DNA of 8,822 nt, taken from positions 1 to 8,822 of the forward strand of contig JAJAYX010000779.1 of assembly GCA_026785985.1 (NCBI GenBank), read 5' to 3'. This document shows, in pieces, positions 1-7,208 of this stretch; the stretch's first letter is position 1, and the number at the start of each line of letters is the position of its first letter. The stretch comes from Rudanella sp. (GTDB lineage: Bacteria; Bacteroidota; Bacteroidia; Cytophagales; Spirosomataceae). The translations under genes and the position numbers were made by a program. A model generated the notes under the pieces. That model did not search any database. It was given only the letters and a program-made list of their open reading frames with translations, and was not told the DNA's origin.

Positions 1-203
1 GTAATGCGATTTCCTTAAATTGTATTTTTCTACTATCTATCAGTCCAATCAGGAAAGAGGAAATAAATTTTTTTCTGGCTAAATTCTTTGCCATTGGCAC
101 TTTGTCTAAGAACTTTATAACTTGGGATTTGATGATTGTTTTCATCCTTAAAGGCTGGTTTTGGTGCTTCGCCGCTTCAAAGTTCAGTCTTTTTGCTTTT
201 TAA

Positions 204-872
204 CTCAAAAATCTTCGGGTAGAGTACACATTCTGCCCCCGGCAAACTTTAAAACAGGATCCTGCCTCATTTTGTGAGGAGTCGCTTTGCGGCTGGATCA
301 GGCAGCCAGGCAATACGGTTTCTAACCTGGGATTTATTCTGGTAGCGATTCTAATCGTTCGTCAAGCGAGAAGCAGTCAGAATCAGCATCTATTACCCCT
401 GGCCTATATTTCCTTGTTTACTGGAATCGGTTCTGCCTTTTTTCGCGCGTCTGAAACCTGGCTCGGCGGTTTTCTCGACTTTTCTGGAATATACCTGGGT
501 GCCTCGTACATGATTGCGGTCAACACCAGACGCCTTACCCGGTGGGGAAAGCCCGCCATCGTAGCGGTTTTCGTAGGCTCACTTCTATTTTCCGTCTCTC
601 TGCTGATCGAGCACAAAGAGCAATCAAGGAATTTCTACGCGCTGGAGAGCTTTCTTTGCTGCGTCGTGCTGGAAATGATTATCTATTTTACCCAGCCGAT
701 TCGTGCATTGTATCGTTGGGTTTGGGCATTTTGGGGGTTCTTCGCCTTGGGCTACGGGTTTTGGATTTTAGATATACGCCACATCATTTGTGAGCCAGCC
801 AATCATTGGATTTCTGGTCATGCCCTTTGGCATTGGTTCGATGCCGCTGCACTCTACTGTGTGTATCGATAA
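204..872 (+). pseudogene. Decayed ceramidase-like (CREST family) membrane hydrolase, no valid start codon
   Basis: The open frame of 222 codons ends in TAA at 870-872. It looks like a multi-pass alkaline-ceramidase-like protein: an N-terminal FCE..cGWIRQPgNTvSNLGF block (about 267-335), GSAFFRAS and FLDFSGIYLG (432-490), several hydrophobic segments, and the C-terminal HALWHWFDAA (817-846). The last supplies the H-x3-H metal ligands of the family, and the Asp of FLDFSG is kept. Two defects stand out. The S-x3-H motif reads S-x3-R, with codon CGC at 444-446, one transition from CAC. No ATG, GTG or TTG lies in frame before TTG 414, although clear family homology begins near 267. An in-frame ATG at 132 is cut off by TAA 201-203 after 23 codons. 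A translated product from TTG 414 would lack the conserved N-terminus. The family is fairly sure; whether it is truly a pseudogene is inferred. It converges with the copper genes and seems unrelated to them. Confidence 0.62.
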
Positions 873-927
873 TTATGCCCAGTTTCCGATTTTGCGAGAT
901 TGGAAATGATTCTAAGAAAACGCGCAG

Positions 928-975
928 TTCAACAAAAAAGGGGAAGCCCATTCGTACATCCCCTTTTTTGTTGAA
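928..975. terminator. Bidirectional intrinsic terminator between convergent genes
   Basis: Perfect inverted repeat with 16-bp arms (928-943 and 960-975) around a 16-nt loop. Each arm carries a GGGG/CCCC block followed by an A6/T6 run, so either strand gives a GC-containing stem with T residues in its 3' arm. It sits 55 bp after the stop of the ceramidase-like gene and 10 bp after the stop of the minus-strand metallochaperone gene, so it fits as a shared terminator. The large loop is slightly atypical. Confidence 0.82.
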
Positions 976-985
976 AACAGAACAA

Positions 986-1198
986 TCAATTGAGCGACTC
1001 GGCTTTGTACCCCGCCGCTTCGACGGCCTTGCGCACGTCGGCGGCGGTGGCGGTTTGGGCCTGTACCGTCAGGACTTTGTTCGGGTCGGCGGTGTCCACC
1101 GCCCAGGATTCTACGCCTTCCACGGCGTTGAGTGAGGGCGTGACCGTGGCCACGCAGCCGCCGCATTTGATGTTGGTTTTGAATTTGAGCGTTTCCAT
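986..1198 (-). CDS. CopZ-like heavy-metal-associated (HMA) domain protein, 70 aa
   Basis: A single ferredoxin-like HMA domain making up the whole protein. It begins METLKFKTNIKCGGCVATV, with the metal-binding Cys pair at residues 12 and 15, followed by an alternating strand/helix pattern and ending in an AAGY motif typical of the last strand of the fold. The usual Met of MxCxxC is replaced (IKCGGC), a variant of the loop. ATG at 1196-1198 is the natural start: the frame stays open further upstream, but that part overlaps copA and encodes nothing HMA-like. The gene lies 47 bp after the copA stop on the same strand, so it is probably the last gene of a copA operon, before the terminator at 928-975. 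The likely role is cytosolic Cu(I) chaperoning to or from CopA. Metal identity is inferred from the neighbours; a general HMA protein is the cautious name. Confidence 0.9.
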   Translation of the reverse strand: METLKFKTNIKCGGCVATVTPSLNAVEGVESWAVDTADPNKVLTVQAQTATAADVRKAVEAAGYKAESLN

Positions 1199-1245
1199 GA
1201 TTCGTGACTTAGAAATAAACGGGTTAAAAAAGAACGTGATTCCGA

Positions 1246-3516
1246 TTAAAGTTTCAGCGACCGCAGCCGCAGGCTGTTGCTGACCACCGACACCGAACTG
1301 AGGGCCATCGCTGCGCCCGCCAGCATGGGATTGAGTAAAAAGCCGTTCAACGGAAAGAGTAATCCGGCGGCGATAGGGATGCCGATGAGATTGTAAATGA
1401 AGGCCCAGAACAAGTTCTGCCGGATGGTCTGCACGGTGCGGCGCGAGAGCCAAAGGGCCTTCGGGAGCAGCCCCAGGTCGGAGGTGATGAGGGTCATTTT
1501 GGCCACGTCCATCGCAATGTCCGAACCTCGGCCCATTGCCACGCTCACGTCGGCCTGGGCCAACGCCTGCGCGTCGTTGATGCCATCGCCGATCATGGCT
1601 ACGACCTTGCCCTGCGCCTGCAATTGCTTTACAAAAGCGGCCTTGTTGGCGGGCAATACCTCGGCGCGGAATTCGGTGATACCTACTTGGGATGCCACCG
1701 CCGCTGCAGTTTGGGCGTTGTCGCCGGTAACCATGTACACCACGATACCCCGCTTTTGCAAGGCAGCCACGGCGGCTTTCGAGGTCGCTTTGACCGGATC
1801 AGCAATGGCGATGACGGCAAGTACCTTATTCTCATCGGCAAAAAACACGACCGTTTTGGCCTCGGCCTGCCAGCGTTCGGCTCGGCCAGCGACCGGCGGT
1901 GGCACTTCGATACTCCGCTCGGCGAGCAGGTTAAGGTTTCCCACCACGTAGGTTTTCCCGTCGAAACGACCCACCACGCCACGTCCGGTCAGGCTCTCGA
2001 AACCGTCGAGCCGGGCGGCGGTCGCGGTTTCGGGCTTCAGGTGCCGCACAACGGCCTCGGCCAGCGGGTGTTCGGAGTGGGTTTCCAGCGCCAGCAGCAC
2101 GGCCCCGAGCGGGTTGGCGTCGGGCGTTTCCCAGTGCAAATCGGTCACGGTCGGGCTGCCTTCGGTAATCGTGCCGGTTTTGTCGAGCACCACGGCGTTG
2201 ACCCGGTGGCCGAGTTCGAGGCTTTCGGCGTCTTTGATGAGGATGTTGTTTTCAGCCCCCTTGCCCACCCCAACCATGATGGCCGTGGGCGTGGCCAGCC
2301 CCAGGGCGCAGGGGCAGGCAATCACCAACACCGTCACCGAAGTCAGCAGGGCGTGCGTAAACGCGTTTTCTCCGCCGACTAATATCCAAACCGCGAACGT
2401 CAGCAGGGCAATGCCGATGACGACGGGCACGAAAATCCCAGCCACCCGGTCCACGAGTTTTTGCACCGGGGCCTTGCTGCCCTGAGCATCCTGCACGGCG
2501 TGGATGATTTGGGCCAGGATGGTCTGAGCGCCCACTTTTTCGGCCCGGAACCGGAAACTGCCTTTCTGGTTGAGCGTACCGGCAAATACCCCGGCTCCTT
2601 CGCCTTTCTCGACCGGCACGGGTTCGCCCGAAATCGTGCTTTCGTCCACGAAGGAGCGGCCCGCCACAACCTGCCCATCCACGGGGATTTTTTCACCGGG
2701 CCGAACCAGAATCACCTGGCCAACGCGCACCTCGGCGATGGGAATTTCGCGTTCCCCGTCCCCCTCGATAACGCGCACCGTTTTGGGTTGCAGGCCCATC
2801 AGCTTTTTGAGCGCTGAGGTAGTGTTGGACTTGGCCCGCTCTTCGAGCAGTTTGCCCAGTGAAATGAATGCAATGACGACAGCAGCGGCCTCAAAGTAAA
2901 CGTGCGGATGTAGGCCCCGCGCGTACCAAAACTGCGCATACACCGTGTTAAAGGCACTGAATAGAAAAGCAATTCCCGTCGAAAGGGCCACCAGCGTGTC
3001 CATGTTGGCCCGGCCGTGGCGGGCCTGCTTCCAGGCATTGACGAAATACGACCGGCCCAACCAAAATACCACCGGAGCCGACAGCCCCATCATGATCCAG
3101 TTGGCATACGGCATATTCATGAAGAACATGCCAATCACGACCACCGGAACGGATAGAATGCCTGCCCAAAGTGTCCGTTTTTTCAGCGATTCGTAATGTC
3201 GCTGTTGCGCTTCCTGCTGTACCTGCTGAGGGTCTTCGACATCAACCACTAAATCGTAGCCGATGGATTGCAGGACCTGTTGCATCCCGGTCGGAGTAAT
3301 CGCCTTCGGGTCGTACTCGACGGTAGTGGACTGGTTGGCGTAGTTCACGGCCGCCTTAACAATGCCGGGCGTGTTATTGAGCATCGACTCGACACTGACA
3401 GCACAAGCCGCGCAGGTCATTTCCAGCACCGGGAAGGTGTGGAGGGTCAGTTTGGCACCGGGTCTGACACCAGCCGACGATTTAGTGGATTGGGCTTTGT
3501 TATCTGTCGTAACCAT
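1246..3516 (-). CDS. copA: Copper-exporting P1B-type ATPase (CopA)
   Basis: 756 aa, full length for a one-HMA CopA. In order: an N-terminal HMA domain with MTCAAC (residues 33-38); TM1-TM4 at about 115-225; the actuator domain with SGEP (296-299, Ser in place of the common Thr of TGE); TM5 at 357-380; the TM6 copper-site CPC (401-403); phosphorylation motif DKTGT (Asp445); nucleotide-domain SEHP (His483); TGDN (597-600) and GDGIND (643-648); then TM7 with YN (708-709) and TM8 with M-x2-SS (737-741). The CPC/YN/MxxSS set is the signature of Cu(I)-transporting P1B-1 pumps, so it should export Cu(I), possibly Ag(I), from cytosol to periplasm using ATP. The start ATG (3514-3516) gives a natural leader before the HMA domain. 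It follows the HMA-AraC gene by 80 bp and precedes the CopZ-like gene by 47 bp on the same strand, consistent with one operon. No defect is seen. Confidence 0.96.
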   Translation of the reverse strand: MVTTDNKAQSTKSSAGVRPGAKLTLHTFPVLEMTCAACAVSVESMLNNTPGIVKAAVNYANQSTTVEYDPKAITPTGMQQVLQSIGYDLVVDVEDPQQVQQEAQQRHYESLKKRTLWAGILSVPVVVIGMFFMNMPYANWIMMGLSAPVVFWLGRSYFVNAWKQARHGRANMDTLVALSTGIAFLFSAFNTVYAQFWYARGLHPHVYFEAAAVVIAFISLGKLLEERAKSNTTSALKKLMGLQPKTVRVIEGDGEREIPIAEVRVGQVILVRPGEKIPVDGQVVAGRSFVDESTISGEPVPVEKGEGAGVFAGTLNQKGSFRFRAEKVGAQTILAQIIHAVQDAQGSKAPVQKLVDRVAGIFVPVVIGIALLTFAVWILVGGENAFTHALLTSVTVLVIACPCALGLATPTAIMVGVGKGAENNILIKDAESLELGHRVNAVVLDKTGTITEGSPTVTDLHWETPDANPLGAVLLALETHSEHPLAEAVVRHLKPETATAARLDGFESLTGRGVVGRFDGKTYVVGNLNLLAERSIEVPPPVAGRAERWQAEAKTVVFFADENKVLAVIAIADPVKATSKAAVAALQKRGIVVYMVTGDNAQTAAAVASQVGITEFRAEVLPANKAAFVKQLQAQGKVVAMIGDGINDAQALAQADVSVAMGRGSDIAMDVAKMTLITSDLGLLPKALWLSRRTVQTIRQNLFWAFIYNLIGIPIAAGLLFPLNGFLLNPMLAGAAMALSSVSVVSNSLRLRSLKL

Positions 3517-3596
3517 TTTTCCAGTATTTATACGACAAAGTTCGGCAGGTAGGCCTCCAGATCCGTTACAGAATTACCCCAGCCACTTGTGAGATT

Positions 3597-4202
3597 TTAA
3601 GCCGGTTGCCTCACCCCTTGCTGCAGGTTCTTCTTCTGTTGACGAAGTTGGCGAAAAAACGAGGGCGTTAGGCCGGTGAGCTGCCGGAACTGGTTCGAGA
3701 GGTGCTGTACACTGCTGTAGCCGGTGCGGTAGGCGATTTCAGTAAGCGTTTCGTCCGAATAGATCAGCCACTCTTTTACCTTATCAATGCGCCGGTTGAT
3801 ACTGTATTTTTCTAACGTAATGCCCTCGGCTTTGGCGAACTGGCCACTGATCGTATCAAAGTCCAGACCCAGCGCGGCCTGAAGATGAGCAGACAAGCGG
3901 GCTTTGCTTTCGCTCAGATTGGCGTACTCAAAGTACGTATCAACGAACGCTTTTGCACGCTGGTGAATGGTCATTTTCTGGTCCGAAATCAAGCTGAAAC
4001 CCTGCTGGCTTAACAGGAACTTAACCCGTTTTAGGTCTTCGGAGACTACCGGTCCGCGTAGTGTCACCTGACCCAACTGAACATCAAGCAAATCGAAACC
4101 AGAATCGGTTAAGTGGGCTTGAACCACGTCAATGCACCGGGCGCACACCATGCCCCGTATCCGTAGTTTTACAGTGTTGGCTAATTCTGTCTTGAGTGTC
4201 AT
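3597..4202 (-). CDS. AraC-family transcriptional regulator with N-terminal HMA-like metal-binding domain
   Basis: 201 aa in two parts. Residues about 11-72 form an HMA-like fold with RGMVCARC (Cys20 and Cys23) and a closing GFSL segment. Residues about 97-190 form an AraC DNA-binding domain: a first helix-turn-helix around 100-146 (SAHLQAALGLDFDTISGQF) and a second with the AraC signature at 150-185 (EIAYRTGYSSVQHLSNQF, then LTGLTPSFFR). There is no cupin or other sugar-type sensor. The simplest reading is a one-component metal sensor whose CxxC binds Cu(I) and controls the flanking copA and perhaps the receptor and CopB genes. Start ATG 4200-4202 has no clear Shine-Dalgarno, which is common in Bacteroidota. 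A TAnnTTTG -7 match, an inverted repeat and a 69-bp repeat lie just upstream. Proteins of this architecture occur beside copper pumps in Bacteroidota (recollection, not searched). The metal and the targets are inference. Confidence 0.9.
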   Translation of the reverse strand: MTLKTELANTVKLRIRGMVCARCIDVVQAHLTDSGFDLLDVQLGQVTLRGPVVSEDLKRVKFLLSQQGFSLISDQKMTIHQRAKAFVDTYFEYANLSESKARLSAHLQAALGLDFDTISGQFAKAEGITLEKYSINRRIDKVKEWLIYSDETLTEIAYRTGYSSVQHLSNQFRQLTGLTPSFFRQLRQQKKNLQQGVRQPA

Positions 4203-4227
4203 TCTGTGCTATCGCTGCTTAAACGTC

Positions 4228-4242
4228 GTTTGTATAACAAAC
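4228..4242. promoter_or_regulatory. 15-bp inverted repeat at the HMA-AraC promoter, possible operator
   Basis: GTTTGT-ATA-ACAAAC, perfect 6-bp arms around a 3-bp centre. It touches the predicted -7 element and would cover the expected transcription start, where a bound protein would block initiation. It may be an autoregulatory site or a chance AT-rich palindrome. No second copy was noticed in the window. Confidence 0.35.
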
Positions 4243-4249
4243 AAAATTA
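4242..4249 (-). promoter_or_regulatory. Predicted -7 promoter element of the HMA-AraC gene (TAATTTTG)
   Basis: On the minus strand the sequence reads TAATTTTG, an exact match to the Bacteroidota -7 consensus TAnnTTTG. It lies 39 bp upstream of the regulator start and implies a leader of roughly 30 nt. No good TTTG -33 box is seen at the usual spacing; the nearest, TTTTG at 4275-4279, is 25 bp away inside the 69-bp repeat. That would fit an activator-dependent promoter. Match by eye, no experimental support. Confidence 0.55.
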
Positions 4250-4270
4250 CGAGCCAGATTGATAAGCGGG

Positions 4271-4339
4271 CTTGCAAAATTCACGAGGAAGTTCACAGAA
4301 TTTGTAGCAGCGGCTACCTTTTGATTCTGAACGAGTTAT
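4271..4339. promoter_or_regulatory. 69-bp direct repeat, copy A, upstream of the HMA-AraC gene: candidate operator
   Basis: Gapless alignment with 7078-7146 gives 56 of 69 identities. Conserved blocks are CTTGCAAAATTCACG at the left, ACAGAATT in the middle and a 23-bp identical stretch (4317-4339) holding TTTTGATTCTGAACGAG. Both copies keep an inverted pair CAGAAT (4296-4301) and ATTCTG (4324-4329). Copy A also has GTAGC-AGCG-GCTAC (4304-4317), absent from copy B. The left edge lies 21 bp upstream of the regulator's predicted -7 box, where an AraC-type activator normally binds. Non-coding, between the regulator and the 3' end of the receptor gene. Confidence 0.7.
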
Positions 4340-4425
4340 CCGGGCGCACTGGACCTGCCAACCTGGCTCATAATCAGATGCAACTGGTTCTTGTATGGGG
4401 GTATGTCAGTAACCGTTGATGCGCT

Positions 4426-6906
4426 TTACCACGTGAACCCGACTGACAGATACCCGCTTCGGCCATCAGCCGGTAAAACACCCGGTCCCGGATACCCCCC
4501 GGCCCGGCGCGTAAAATACACCGCATTGGTCAGGTTGTTTACGCCCGCCCGGATAGAATACCGCCGGGCCAGTTTTAGCGAGGCCGATATATCCATGATC
4601 CGGTAAGCCGGAATAAGGCCGGTTTGCCCGTTGGCCGTTGGCGCGGTCGTGTTGTTGGCATCGCTGAAGGTTTCGGCTACCTGGTTGAGCAATGCCGTCA
4701 TTGTGAACGTTTTATACGTATAATTCAGCCCAAACCGGCCAATGAAACGAGGGGCATTTTCAACGAACTTGTCCCGCAGATTCCCCTCCGTAAGCTGTCC
4801 ATTCGTGACGGTGGTTGTGGGCAGGTTTCGGTAGCGGGCATCGGTGAAACCCAGCGATGTGAACAGGCTCACGTAGCCCACTTTAGAGTGTTTGACCAAT
4901 GCCACCACTGGATCAAACTCTACATAAGCTTCCACGCCCCGGCTCACGCTCCGGCCAATGTTGGTGCGATACTGGTACGTCTTTCCGCCTGCATCGAGTT
5001 GCGTGAGGGTGCCGACCCGGTTGTTATAATCGAGGTAATAGACCCCGATGTCGTAATTGAGAAACTTACGGTAGGCTCCCCGTACACCGGCATCGAGGGT
5101 GTAGCCACGAGCATCGCGCAGGTTCGGGTCAATGACAAAATCGGTCAGCGCGGCCGGGGTCAGGTCGGCAAACGTGACGGGGCGGTATGCCTGAGAATAG
5201 TTGCCGTAAAAGGTGGCAAAGGAGGCTGCTTTGACCTCTGTGCCAACGCCGGCCAGTACAAACGACCGCTGACGGCTCTGGTCAATCCGGTTCTCGGCTC
5301 CGGTAGCCGCAAAACTGTACCGACCTGCCACCGAGTTGTCGAGCAGCTCGACCCGCACTCCGGGTGTGAGCGTCCAGTGTGAGCCAAGCCGAAACAGGTT
5401 TTCGGCAAAAACCGCCCGGTTCGTTGTCCGTAGGCTGAGGTCGCGGGGATAAACGCCCTGAAGGTCACGGTTATAGTCACTGCCGGTGTCGCCCTTGCCC
5501 TGCTGCCGCCGGGCCGTAAACCCGTTGAAATACTTAACTCCTGCCGACAGCGCGTGTTGCTGTCCCAGGGCAGTATATTGCGTCAATAGCCTGAATTCAC
5601 TGCCCCAGTTGCGGTACAGGTCGCTGTCGATCGTGCGATTCGCCAACTGGCCATTGGTTCCGGGCCCGTCGGCGTTGGTGATGGCACTGACAAATCCAAT
5701 CTGGTTGCGTTCGCTGAACAGGCCGTGTACCCGCCAGGTCAGCCGGGTTTTATCGCTGAAAGCATACTCTGCCGACAACGACGGCACCGTCCAGGGTACA
5801 TTAAACCAGTTGCGGCTCCGTATGCTTTGCCGGGCATCCTGATTAAACTGTATATCGGTTAGGCCGCCCGGTTGCTGGTTCACACTGTAGGCCCGGGACA
5901 CTTCCGCCCCGATGCGGAGCCGGTTGGTAACGGCATAACTGACCGACGCGAATCCGTTGAAGATCGAGTAACGGCTGTTCTGTCGCCAGCCATCGGCCCG
6001 CCGATAGTCCACGTAGCCGAAATACTGCACCTTTCCCACTGTGCCCCCTACCGAATTATAGGTGGAAAACAGCCCGTAACTCCCGATGGATTGTTGCGTT
6101 TCAATGCTCACCGGCTTGTCCGTCGCTGGTTTTTTGAGTACGTAGTTCAGCAGCCCCCCGAATTGCGGACCATATTGCAGCGATGCACCACCGCGAATCA
6201 GTTCAATCCGTTCTACGGCCTGCATCGGCGGATTATAATACGCTTCGGGGTAGCCGAATGGGTCTGAACTGATGTCGATGCCGTTTTGCCGAACATTGAA
6301 CTCCCACGAACGGTTGGGACTCAGCCCCCGCACGGCCACGCCCACCTGCATCCCGGAGCCTTCGCTTTCCCAAACCATCACGCCCGGCGTTTTGCTGAAC
6401 ACCTGACGACTGTTGTTGGTGATTAGGTTGGCATCCAAGGCATTGAGGTTGATAACTTCGGTTTTCTTACCGGCATAAATAGCCGTCTGCCCGATTTCGG
6501 GTAGTACTTCCCGCTCCCGCAACCCCTTGGCGGCTCTAATTTTTACCTCCTCCAATTCCTGCACCCGCTCACTGATGGTTAGGTTTAGCACCAATGTCTG
6601 TCCGTTTATGATGTCCGCAGGATGAATCAGCGGCTGCACCCCGACCCCGGTCACCACAACGCTGTACTGACCGCCGGGAATGTTTCGGAATTGAAAGTAG
6701 CCGTTCTGATTGGTTGTCACCTGGCGTACGGTTCCCTGAAGGGTGATGGTCATACCTTCGGCGGGCTTGTTATCCCGATCCACCACATTGCCCTGCAACG
6801 TACCTGTTCCAATACCTTGAACCGATTTGTCGTGACTTAGAGCGGGCAATGCACAGCAAATACAAAGCGATATGAGCAGTGATGTAAAACGTAGTTGGCG
6901 CGTCAT
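4426..6906 (-). CDS. TonB-dependent outer-membrane receptor, FecA-like
   Basis: 826 aa from ATG 4904-equivalent position 6904-6906. Residues 1-24 (MTRQLRFTSLLISLCICCAL, then PALS) form a Sec signal peptide. A carboxypeptidase-D-regulatory-like beta domain spans about 36-112, and a possible TonB box (ELEEVKI) lies near 117-123. The plug domain, about 135-260, contains SKTPGVMVW, VAVRGLSPNRSWEFNVRQNG, DPFGYPEAYYNPP and VERIELIRGGASLQYGPQFG, strongly like FecA-type ferric-citrate/siderophore receptors. The rest is a 22-strand-type barrel ending in an aromatic residue (SVGFTW). A longer frame starts at 6996, but its extra 30 residues precede the signal peptide and contain the predicted promoter, so 6906 is preferred. 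No SusD partner follows, so this is not a glycan system. It sits between the CopB and HMA-AraC genes. The ligand is unknown: an iron chelate by similarity, a copper chelate by context. Confidence 0.93.
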   Translation of the reverse strand: MTRQLRFTSLLISLCICCALPALSHDKSVQGIGTGTLQGNVVDRDNKPAEGMTITLQGTVRQVTTNQNGYFQFRNIPGGQYSVVVTGVGVQPLIHPADIINGQTLVLNLTISERVQELEEVKIRAAKGLREREVLPEIGQTAIYAGKKTEVINLNALDANLITNNSRQVFSKTPGVMVWESEGSGMQVGVAVRGLSPNRSWEFNVRQNGIDISSDPFGYPEAYYNPPMQAVERIELIRGGASLQYGPQFGGLLNYVLKKPATDKPVSIETQQSIGSYGLFSTYNSVGGTVGKVQYFGYVDYRRADGWRQNSRYSIFNGFASVSYAVTNRLRIGAEVSRAYSVNQQPGGLTDIQFNQDARQSIRSRNWFNVPWTVPSLSAEYAFSDKTRLTWRVHGLFSERNQIGFVSAITNADGPGTNGQLANRTIDSDLYRNWGSEFRLLTQYTALGQQHALSAGVKYFNGFTARRQQGKGDTGSDYNRDLQGVYPRDLSLRTTNRAVFAENLFRLGSHWTLTPGVRVELLDNSVAGRYSFAATGAENRIDQSRQRSFVLAGVGTEVKAASFATFYGNYSQAYRPVTFADLTPAALTDFVIDPNLRDARGYTLDAGVRGAYRKFLNYDIGVYYLDYNNRVGTLTQLDAGGKTYQYRTNIGRSVSRGVEAYVEFDPVVALVKHSKVGYVSLFTSLGFTDARYRNLPTTTVTNGQLTEGNLRDKFVENAPRFIGRFGLNYTYKTFTMTALLNQVAETFSDANNTTAPTANGQTGLIPAYRIMDISASLKLARRYSIRAGVNNLTNAVYFTRRAGGYPGPGVLPADGRSGYLSVGFTW

Positions 6907-6933
6907 TTTATTTAGACTGATTAAAAACTGATG

Positions 6934-6968
6934 CAAACATACTACCCAATTTGCATTTGGTGAAAAAC
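6934..6968 (-). promoter_or_regulatory. Predicted promoter of the TonB-dependent receptor gene
   Basis: On the minus strand TATGTTTG (6934-6941) matches the Bacteroidota -7 consensus TAnnTTTG exactly. A GTTTTTC stretch (6962-6968) stands 20 bp further upstream as a weak -33 element. The implied start near 6927 leaves a leader of about 20 nt before ATG 6906, and it excludes the alternative start at 6996. Match by eye. Confidence 0.6.
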
Positions 6969-6990
6969 TATTTAAAATAATTTTAAATAG
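6968..6990. promoter_or_regulatory. Perfect 23-bp AT-rich palindrome upstream of the receptor promoter
   Basis: Two perfect 11-bp arms, CTATTTAAAAT and ATTTTAAATAG, around a single central A at 6979. It begins where the weak -33 element of the receptor promoter ends, the usual place for an activator or a dimeric repressor. Nearly pure A/T, so it could also act as an UP-like or intrinsically bent element. No copy was noticed at the other promoters. Confidence 0.5.
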
Positions 6991-7077
6991 AGCCATTGGT
7001 TTAACAGAACAAGAGCCGACCAGCGCGGGCCATCTCAGTCATTGTCCACATCGAAGCGAGCCGGGTCGGTGGACGGC

Positions 7078-7146
7078 CTTGCAAAATTCACGGCGAACCT
7101 TACAGAATTCGCGTCGGCAACTCCCTTTTGATTCTGAACGAGTTAT
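7078..7146. promoter_or_regulatory. 69-bp direct repeat, copy B, in the receptor/CopB divergent region: candidate operator
   Basis: Second copy of the element at 4271-4339, in the same orientation and without gaps. The 23-bp identical block is 7124-7146, and the CAGAAT (7103-7108) and ATTCTG (7131-7136) inverted pair is kept. It ends 62 bp before the CopB-type ATPase start and lies about 110 bp upstream of the predicted receptor promoter, so it could serve either gene or both. Read towards the receptor, it has the same polarity as copy A read towards the HMA-AraC gene. No clear TAnnTTTG promoter for the ATPase was found. Confidence 0.7.
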
Positions 7147-7208
7147 ATTGACACCGTTTCTGCTGGCAAGCTGCCGGGCCGCTCCCATTTACCTTTTCTG
7201 ACAACGTT

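Noticed and set aside
1..203. Possible gene in the AT-rich left edge
   Set aside because: No frame with recognisable protein content; the only notable item is ATG 132 followed by 23 codons and a stop, covered with the ceramidase-like gene.
986..1453. 155-codon version of the metallochaperone with an upstream start
   Set aside because: The extra 85 residues overlap the copA 3' end in another frame and are not HMA-like; ATG 1196-1198 gives exactly one HMA domain.
1624..2382. Long plus-strand frame of 252 codons opposite copA
   Set aside because: It is fully antisense to a copA with every P-type ATPase motif intact, has a His/Gly/Arg-rich composition typical of a GC-rich shadow frame, and matches no recognised family.
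3517..3596. Possible separate copA promoter (GAACTTTG on the minus strand, 3536-3543)
   Set aside because: It matches only 7 of 8 positions of the -7 search pattern, missing the first T, and has no -33 partner; co-transcription with the regulator gene is simpler.
4271..4339. The 69-bp repeat as a riboswitch or small RNA
   Set aside because: The GTAGC/GCTAC hairpin of copy A is lost in copy B without compensating changes, and relative to the adjacent genes the element would be upstream of the predicted transcript start of the regulator.
4624..5382. Long plus-strand frame of 252 codons opposite the TonB receptor
   Set aside because: Antisense shadow of the well-supported barrel region; no recognisable domain or start signal.
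6907..6996. 30-residue N-terminal extension of the TonB receptor
   Set aside because: It would place residues in front of a complete signal peptide, and the segment holds the predicted promoter.
7190..7197. Possible CopB -7 element (TACCTTTT)
   Set aside because: One mismatch to TAnnTTTG, no -33 box at proper spacing, and it would leave almost no leader before ATG 7209.
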